A stretch of DNA of 5,307 bases from Anaerolineae bacterium (GTDB lineage Bacteria; Chloroflexota; Anaerolineae; JAAYZQ01). The notes under the pieces were generated by a model, which was given only the letters and a program-made list of their open reading frames with translations, ran no database searches and was not told the DNA's origin. Where the stretch lies: positions 1 through 5,307 of the forward strand of contig JAFGOG010000562.1 of the NCBI GenBank assembly GCA_016926595.1. The letters are read 5' to 3'. Position 1 is the first letter of the stretch; every line of letters starts with the position of its first letter. Positions 1 to 4,118 of the stretch are shown here, piece by piece. Both the position numbers and the translations under genes were made by a program.

Positions 1-144
1 CCCGACCATGATGGTCGTGGTAGCCTGATAGATGCGCGGCATGCGCGACACGCCGATGTAGCCGGAAACGGTCGCCACCAGCGTCGAAGCGACGAGAAGC
101 CACCACCATTTCTTGATTGCATCAAAATACTGTTTCAGTTCCAT
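1..144 (-). CDS. Wzz-type polysaccharide co-polymerase, N-terminal fragment
   Basis: The first 48 codons of a gene that runs off the left edge. The product starts MELKQYFDAIKKWWWLLVAS, has one transmembrane segment at about residues 13-33, and then reads YQATTTIMVG at residues 39-48. A short charged N-terminus, an aromatic-rich start to the first membrane helix and a 'YxATxTIMV' strand just after it are typical of the Wzz/chain-length-determinant family (polysaccharide co-polymerases, sometimes fused to or paired with a BY-kinase). These inner-membrane proteins control polymer length and export of exopolysaccharide or O-antigen. The ATG at 144 is supported by an AGGGAG Shine-Dalgarno four bases upstream. 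It is separated by 228 nt from the upstream glycosyltransferase gene, so it may start its own transcription unit. Whether a kinase domain or second membrane helix follows cannot be seen. Confidence 0.85.
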   Translation of the reverse strand, partial: MELKQYFDAIKKWWWLLVASTLVATVSGYIGVSRMPRIYQATTTIMVG

Positions 145-148
145 CGGA

Positions 149-154
149 CTCCCT
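149..154 (-). promoter_or_regulatory. Shine-Dalgarno of the wzz-like gene
   Basis: AGGGAG on the minus strand, four bases before the ATG at 144. It fixes the start codon. It lies six bases after the 3' arm of the predicted leader helix (156-166), so folding of that leader could affect ribosome access. Confidence 0.6.
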
Positions 155-155
155 A

Positions 156-248
156 CCGGCTGTTATGGAAGGCTACGAGGGGTGACATGTGCCCACTGGC
201 ACGGTGGAAGGATCGTTCTGGCATTTGAGCCAGCATAACAAAGGCCGG
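156..248 (-). ncRNA. candidate structured leader RNA upstream of wzz (three-way junction)
   Basis: On the minus strand two distant arms pair: CCGGC-(CUU bulge)-UGUUAU at 248-235 with AUAACA-GCCGG at 166-156. That gives 11 Watson-Crick pairs interrupted by one 3-nt bulge. Inside are two perfect 5-bp hairpins: CUGGC/GCCAG with a 6-nt loop (233-218) and GUGCC/GGCAC with a 4-nt loop (202-189). The whole makes a plausible three-way junction. The fold ends just before the Shine-Dalgarno of the wzz-like gene and begins directly after the T-run of a terminator-like hairpin. I recognise no known RNA family. The fold was found by eye without energy calculation. The same arms could instead be a DNA inverted repeat, and a weak promoter motif overlaps the 5' arm. 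An alternative pairing CCAC/GUGG competes with the second hairpin. Confidence 0.35.
232..240 (-). promoter_or_regulatory. weak extended -10 promoter candidate for wzz
   Basis: The minus strand reads TGTTATGCT, which fits an extended -10 element (TGn then TATGCT, four of six matches to TATAAT). No convincing -35 lies 16-18 nt upstream. If used, transcription would begin near 225 and give a leader of about 80 nt, which would exclude the 5' arm of the structured leader described here. A second weak -10-like TATACA lies at 308-303 and would include the whole leader. Neither is strong. Confidence 0.2.
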
Positions 249-285
249 AAAAACGCATCGCGGCAAACGGGGCCGCGGCCCGCGT
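249..285 (-). terminator. terminator-like hairpin with T5 run after the glycosyltransferase operon
   Basis: On the minus strand an all-GC 6-bp stem CGCGGC/GCCGCG (277-272 with 264-259) has a 7-nt loop. It can be lengthened through an internal loop by ACGC/GCGU (285-282 with 256-253). The run TTTTT at 253-249 follows; its first T pairs in the outer stem. This looks like a Rho-independent terminator placed 87 nt after the stop of the GT39-like gene. Weak points are the internal loop, the short T-run, and a competing 12-bp palindrome GGGCCGCGGCCC at 281-270. Confidence 0.4.
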
Positions 286-372
286 GCAACGCTGTCGCAT
301 CTTGTATACCGCTCAACTACCCAAAAGGACACGGGTGACGCGAGTGGATTCATGCCCTGCTGCCATAAAGGC

Positions 373-1743
373 TCATTGCCGGACTTGGGACACTCGCCGA
401 GCAATCAACGCCCGTGCTCTCTGGAACAGATCTACCACGGCGAGCGCGGCCAGGGGGATCAAGGCTGCGTCCACCGGCAGGCGATACCGTACCATGGCCC
501 AGGTCAAGACGTGCAAGACGGTGTAAAAGGCGGCAAACAGGAACAGCAGGGCGTTGCGCTTCACGAACCCGGGGCGGCGCACCGCAAGCACCATCCCATA
601 GAGCAGGAAGGGCAACAGCAGGCCAAAGGATGCCGTGCGCCCGATGTTGTGCAACAGCGTGGTATCGGGCGTGGGCCAGAACTCAAAGAAGGCGCGGACC
701 CGGCTCAGCGAAAGAAGCAGGTACCGGCCCGGATCGTCCACGATGAACTGGATGCCCTGCCGCATCAACGCCCGGTCCATCTCGGGCTCCGGCCGGCCCC
801 ACATGCCCTCGGGTAGGGGGGCGGCGTCGAACTCGCGAAAACTGGTGCCATGCATGGGGTGTTGTGCCGAGTACATGGCATAGCCGGCGTTGGAGTTGAG
901 CAAAAGAAAATCGTCGTAGACCAGGTAGTTGCGCACCGTAAAGGGAGCAATGAAGGCGACCAGGATCAGCCCGGCCACGGTCAGTGTGATCACCGTCGCG
1001 CGCAGTCGTCCCGTGCGCCAACCCAGCCACAGCAGGTACAGAAACAGCACCAGCACCCAGGGCAGGATGGACTGGCGCAACAGGGTGGCCAGGCCCAGGC
1101 TCAACCCCAGGGTCAGGCCCAGGCTCAGCCCCGAGGTCGGGCTGAGTTGCCACAGGGATCGCGTGCTAGACCTGTCCCGCAGCCGGTTGGCCAGCGCCAG
1201 CCCGCGCTCCAGCGACCAAAGTAGGGTGCTGATGAACAATGTCTCGGTCATCAGCGTGGCGCTATACAGGACAAAGTACGGGTACACAGCGGCCACCAGG
1301 GCAGCTACCAGGGCGATGGTTTCGGTCGCCTGGCCGTTCTCTGCCCTGGGATCTGAAAACAGCGCCTTGGCCAGGCGGCAGACCATCCACGGCAGCAACA
1401 GCCCGCCCAGCACTGCCTGCACCAGCCGCATGGCCAGTGGATGCGCGCCGGTGAAGGCATACACGCCGGCAACCAGGAGCGAATAGAGGAAGGACCAGTG
1501 GGACGTAGGCGCTTCGGCCTGTGTGAACGGATACCAGTTCTCGGCAAAGCTAAAGCCGTGGCCGGAAACCAGCCTGCCGCCGAGCGCGTGGTAGGATCGC
1601 TGGTCTTGCAGCAACTCCGGCGCGTCTACCTCGTCCCCGAGGTATAGTGCCACACCCAGGCGCAGCAGGACCGCCAGGGCGAGGATGGCCATCAGATAGA
1701 GGCGAGAATGTCGTCGGCGCTCAGTGTCGCGAGACAGGTTCAA
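373..1743 (-). CDS. GT39/ArnT-like polytopic membrane glycosyltransferase
   Basis: A 456-residue integral membrane protein with about 10-11 hydrophobic segments (for example residues 15-35, 84-98, 143-163, 226-240, 248-268, 370-388, 398-415, 425-440). It has the layout of GT-C enzymes of the GT39/PMT-ArnT group. A first large outer loop (about 36-83) carries acidic residues in 'LQDQRSYHALGGRLVSGHGF', where this group has its catalytic Asp followed by a 'Y..A..L..G.GF' pattern. A second outer segment runs at about 270-369, and the C-terminal 'RYRLPVDAALIPLAALAV' is characteristic. Such enzymes move a sugar from a polyprenyl-phosphate donor to a lipid-linked glycan or protein outside the membrane; donor and acceptor are unknown here. 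I chose a TTG start at 1743: it overlaps the upstream TGA, has a GAGGGGG ribosome site seven bases before it, and gives the basic N-terminus MNLSRDTERRRHSR. The ATG at 1692 (439 residues) lacks a ribosome site and would begin inside the first helix. The frame stays open further upstream only as a shadow of the preceding gene. Confidence 0.85.
   Translation of the reverse strand: MNLSRDTERRRHSRLYLMAILALAVLLRLGVALYLGDEVDAPELLQDQRSYHALGGRLVSGHGFSFAENWYPFTQAEAPTSHWSFLYSLLVAGVYAFTGAHPLAMRLVQAVLGGLLLPWMVCRLAKALFSDPRAENGQATETIALVAALVAAVYPYFVLYSATLMTETLFISTLLWSLERGLALANRLRDRSSTRSLWQLSPTSGLSLGLTLGLSLGLATLLRQSILPWVLVLFLYLLWLGWRTGRLRATVITLTVAGLILVAFIAPFTVRNYLVYDDFLLLNSNAGYAMYSAQHPMHGTSFREFDAAPLPEGMWGRPEPEMDRALMRQGIQFIVDDPGRYLLLSLSRVRAFFEFWPTPDTTLLHNIGRTASFGLLLPFLLYGMVLAVRRPGFVKRNALLFLFAAFYTVLHVLTWAMVRYRLPVDAALIPLAALAVVDLFQRARALIARRVSQVRQ
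1090..1137 (-). repeat. 24-bp in-frame tandem duplication inside the GT39-like gene
   Basis: Two adjacent 24-nt units (1114-1137 and 1090-1113) match at 21 of 24 positions by hand count. They encode TSGLSLGL followed by TLGLSLGL at about residues 202-217, at the start of a hydrophobic segment. The reading frame is kept. It looks like a replication-slippage duplication that lengthens the helix or loop by eight residues. Confidence 0.75.
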
Positions 1744-2993
1744 TCCCGATCCCCCTCTCCCCCAAGCAGCCCAACATAGACCTGAGCCACCTGCTCGTAC
1801 ACCCTCTGCCAGGCATAGTAATTCTCCACCCAGGAGCGTCCGTTCACCCGCAGCCGCTGGTTGAGCGCCGGGTCGGTCAGCAGGCGCACGGTCGCCTCGG
1901 CAAAGGCCGGGGCATCTTTTGCCAGTAGGATGTTCTCCCCGTCCTGCAGTTGGATCCCCTCCGCTCCGATGGGTGTCGACACGATGGGCATCCCCCACAG
2001 CCAGGCGTCCACGATCTTGACCCGCATGCCGCCGCCGGCGTGAAGGGGCACGACAAAGGCATCCGCGGTCTCCAGATAGGGCATTGGATCGGCGACATAG
2101 CCGGTGACCTCGACGCGGGGGTCGGCTGCGAGGGCCTGCACCTCCGCCGGCGGATTCTTGCCCACCACCACGAAGCGGGCTTCTGGCGCCTGCTGGTGGA
2201 TCAGCGGCAGCACCTCCCGGGCGAACCACAGCACGCCGTGCACGTTGGGCGGCCAGAACATGGTGCCCAGGTGCAGCACCGTGGGCGCGCTCCCGTTTCT
2301 GTGGACCACCGGGGAGACCTGCTCCGGATCCACGCAAATCGGCACCACCGTGAACTTGCCAACCATCTTCTCCCGCTCGCCGGGCGGAAAGAGGGCCAGC
2401 AGGTGCTCCCGGTCCTCCTCGGTGACGGTCAGGAGGGCGTCGAATTCCCGGCACATGTCCCGCTCATAGCGGGCAAAGGCCCGGGCCTCGCGGGCCATGA
2501 TAGCCCGGCGCAGAAAGTTGCGCTCGGTGTCGGCCATGCGACGGGTTAGCAGGTAGATGGCATTGTGCTCGTCCAGCAAGGTGCGTGGGCGAGGCATCCC
2601 GGCCATCCGTGCCGCAAGCCGTCCCCACCAGGCCATGGATAGTTGATCGGCGTGGATCGCGTCAAAGCTGTCCTCCGTGGTCAACCTGCGCAGAGTTGCC
2701 TCCATCTCCGTGACATTGTCCCGGGCGATGACGATGGGCAGCCCGGTTAGCACCCCTTTGGCCGCAGCCTGCAGGTTGCGCCACGCTGATCGGCGCATCG
2801 GCACCGGATGGACGGCGTGACAGATGCCCTGCAGGTGCTCGATCGCCTCCGGCGGGTCATCGGCCCGCGTGAAGGAGACCAGTGTGACCTCATGGCGCCG
2901 GGCTAAATGGCGCAACATGTGATACTGCCGGATCTTGGGGCCGGCATTCAGTGGGTAGGGCAGGACCTGGGTCAGGAACAGGATGCGTGCCAT
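1740..2993 (-). CDS. GT4 family glycosyltransferase (second in operon)
   Basis: A 417-residue GT-B fold enzyme, the usual length for GT4. The N-terminal Rossmann domain opens with MARILFLTQVLPYPLNAGPK, whose 'P.P.nAGPKIRQY' loop (residues 12-24) is where this family contacts the acceptor. 'DEHNA' is at 141-145. The donor-binding C-domain starts around 237 with 'VLHLGTMFWPPN' and continues to 'VPLHAGGGMRVKIVDAWLWG' at 315-334, 'STPIGAEGI' at 339-347 and 'DGENILLA' at 351-358. These fit the subfamily that includes the PEP-CTERM/exosortase-associated sugar transferases (TIGR03087-like), which builds exopolysaccharide. In the usual E-x7-E motif the second Glu is Asp (D329) and the first position is Gly. 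The protein is predicted soluble or peripheral, using a nucleotide-sugar donor on the cytoplasmic side; the sugar cannot be told. The ATG at 2993 lies 5 nt after the upstream stop, with GAGG nine bases before it in the upstream gene's end. Its stop overlaps the next start. Confidence 0.9.
   Translation of the reverse strand: MARILFLTQVLPYPLNAGPKIRQYHMLRHLARRHEVTLVSFTRADDPPEAIEHLQGICHAVHPVPMRRSAWRNLQAAAKGVLTGLPIVIARDNVTEMEATLRRLTTEDSFDAIHADQLSMAWWGRLAARMAGMPRPRTLLDEHNAIYLLTRRMADTERNFLRRAIMAREARAFARYERDMCREFDALLTVTEEDREHLLALFPPGEREKMVGKFTVVPICVDPEQVSPVVHRNGSAPTVLHLGTMFWPPNVHGVLWFAREVLPLIHQQAPEARFVVVGKNPPAEVQALAADPRVEVTGYVADPMPYLETADAFVVPLHAGGGMRVKIVDAWLWGMPIVSTPIGAEGIQLQDGENILLAKDAPAFAEATVRLLTDPALNQRLRVNGRSWVENYYAWQRVYEQVAQVYVGLLGGEGDRD
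1751..1757 (-). promoter_or_regulatory. Shine-Dalgarno deciding the TTG start of the GT39-like gene
   Basis: GAGGGGG on the minus strand lies inside the last codons of the upstream GT4 gene, seven bases before the TTG at 1743. The TTG overlaps the upstream stop as TTGA. This suggests translational coupling of the two genes and favours TTG over the downstream ATG at 1692. Confidence 0.5.
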
Positions 2994-2998
2994 CGTGG

Positions 2999-4108
2999 CT
3001 ACCCTCGTCGCCCCGCCAGCCGCGCGTACATCTGCTGCAGCGTCATTTCCTCCGCCTTCCGCTCCCGGTCGTACCAGGCCCGCCCCGCCTCTCCCATCCG
3101 CGCCAGCCGCGCTGGGTCGTCCAGTGCGTCCTTCAGGGCATCGGCCAGAGCCTCGGGATCCCCCGGCGGGATCACCCAGCCGGTCTCGCCCTCGACTACA
3201 TATTCCGGCAGCGCCCCGGTCCGGGTGGCAATGACCGGCTTGTGAAAGTAGTAGGCGTGGGCGATGATGGCCGATTGGGTGGCGTCACGGTAGGGCAGCA
3301 CCACTAGCCCGCACCGGCAAAAGAGGTCCACTGTCTCATCATCCCCCACCAGCCTGCTGCGCACCTCAACCCCCGGCGGCAGCGGCCGGGTCCACAGTGT
3401 GCCCAATTCTCCCGGGCCGGCCAACACCAGCCGCCGCGTCCCTGGCGGCTGCCCGTCCAGCGTCGCCGCCGCGCTGAGTAGGTGGTCTACCCCCTTGTAC
3501 CGCTCCAACCGTCCGAAGAAGAGGCCCCATGGCTCATGGTGTACGTCCGCCGCCAGGGCTTCGAGCCTCTCCAGCCAGGCTGCACCCAGCGACAGGTGCA
3601 GCAGCGGTGTGTAGGTTACCCCTTCGTGCGCCAGGCCTGCCTCCAGCAGCCGTTGCCGGTAGCACTGCCCGTGGACCAGGATCTGGTCGGCCTGGCGGAT
3701 GACGCCCTGGTTCCAGAGGTGCAGCAGGCGGCCATAGGGGCTGCCACTATGCGGTTCCAGGTCGTGCAGGCTGTGGACGACCGGAATCGTCGCCTGGCGC
3801 AGCATCCACAGCAGCGTGACGTTCCAGGCATGCGGGCCGGTGATGTGGACGACGTCCGGCAACAGGGCGCCGATCTCGGCCTCGGTATCCCGCGCACCCG
3901 AGAACCGCAGCGCGTCGGCCGAAAATCCGGTGTCCTTTGTCTCCACCGGCGTGCGCACGTGGACCTGTGGCAGATAGCGGTCGCGCGGGTAGTGGCGGGT
4001 GGTGACCAGTGACACCTCGTGGCCGGCCCCGACCATGCGGTTGGCCAGGTCGGCGGTGTACTGGTGCATGCCGAAAGTGGGCGAGAGGAGGACGTAGCAG
4101 ATGCGCAT
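2999..4108 (-). CDS. GT4 family glycosyltransferase (first in operon)
   Basis: A 369-residue GT-B glycosyltransferase, somewhat short but normal for GT4. The N-domain starts MRICYVLLSPTFGMHQYTAD, and 'GAGHEVSLVTT' (27-37) is the usual second strand region. 'PDVVHITGPHAWN' is at 84-96 and 'VHSLHDLEPHSG' at 111-122. The donor domain has 'FFGRLERYKGVDHLL' at 197-211, 'LVLAGPGE' at 227-234, then 'LPYRDATQSAIIAHAYYFHK' at 271-290 and 'PVIATRTGALPEYV' at 291-304, ending in 'GETGWVIPPGD'. This is the 'DATQS' subfamily in which the canonical E-x7-E glutamates are replaced (here Ala276 and His284). It probably adds a sugar from a nucleotide donor to a lipid-linked glycan in the cytoplasm; specificity is unknown. 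The ATG at 4108 is chosen because the sequence before it (38 more residues in frame) overlaps the preceding gene and does not resemble GT4. AGAGGA sits four bases before this ATG, within the 10-nt gap. Confidence 0.9.
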   Translation of the reverse strand: MRICYVLLSPTFGMHQYTADLANRMVGAGHEVSLVTTRHYPRDRYLPQVHVRTPVETKDTGFSADALRFSGARDTEAEIGALLPDVVHITGPHAWNVTLLWMLRQATIPVVHSLHDLEPHSGSPYGRLLHLWNQGVIRQADQILVHGQCYRQRLLEAGLAHEGVTYTPLLHLSLGAAWLERLEALAADVHHEPWGLFFGRLERYKGVDHLLSAAATLDGQPPGTRRLVLAGPGELGTLWTRPLPPGVEVRSRLVGDDETVDLFCRCGLVVLPYRDATQSAIIAHAYYFHKPVIATRTGALPEYVVEGETGWVIPPGDPEALADALKDALDDPARLARMGEAGRAWYDRERKAEEMTLQQMYARLAGRRG

Positions 4109-4118
4109 CGGTCCTCTG

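Larger units (their letters stand above)
145..372. other. 228-nt intergenic region before wzz
   Basis: No credible protein-coding gene is present. From the upstream stop the minus strand holds about 87 nt without clear features, then the terminator-like hairpin (285-249), then the possible leader fold (248-156) and the Shine-Dalgarno. All the other gene junctions in the window are 10 nt or shorter, so this gap is the one obvious regulatory break in the cluster. Confidence 0.7.

Noticed and set aside
153..160. GCCGGTAG on the minus strand, one mismatch from the RfaH ops core GGCGGTAG
   Set aside because: A one-mismatch 8-mer is common by chance, it overlaps the ribosome-binding region rather than an early leader, and RfaH/ops control is known from Proteobacteria.
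270..281. Perfect 12-bp palindrome GGGCCGCGGCCC as a protein operator
   Set aside because: It is pure G/C and overlaps the terminator-like hairpin, so base composition and that structure explain it better; no second copy was seen.
301..310. GGTATACAAG as a -10 promoter element on the minus strand
   Set aside because: TATACA matches only four of six consensus positions and no -35-like hexamer sits at suitable spacing; kept only as an alternative in the promoter note.
153..404. 83-codon minus-strand reading frame across the intergenic gap
   Set aside because: TTG start inside the end of the GT39-like gene, no ribosome site, no recognisable protein features, and it runs through the hairpin-rich non-coding gap.
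1744..2454. Upstream in-frame extension of the GT39-like gene to an ATG-type start at 2454, giving a 693-residue product
   Set aside because: The extra residues are Arg/Gly/Pro-rich out-of-frame translation of the GT4 gene, which has clear family motifs in its own frame.
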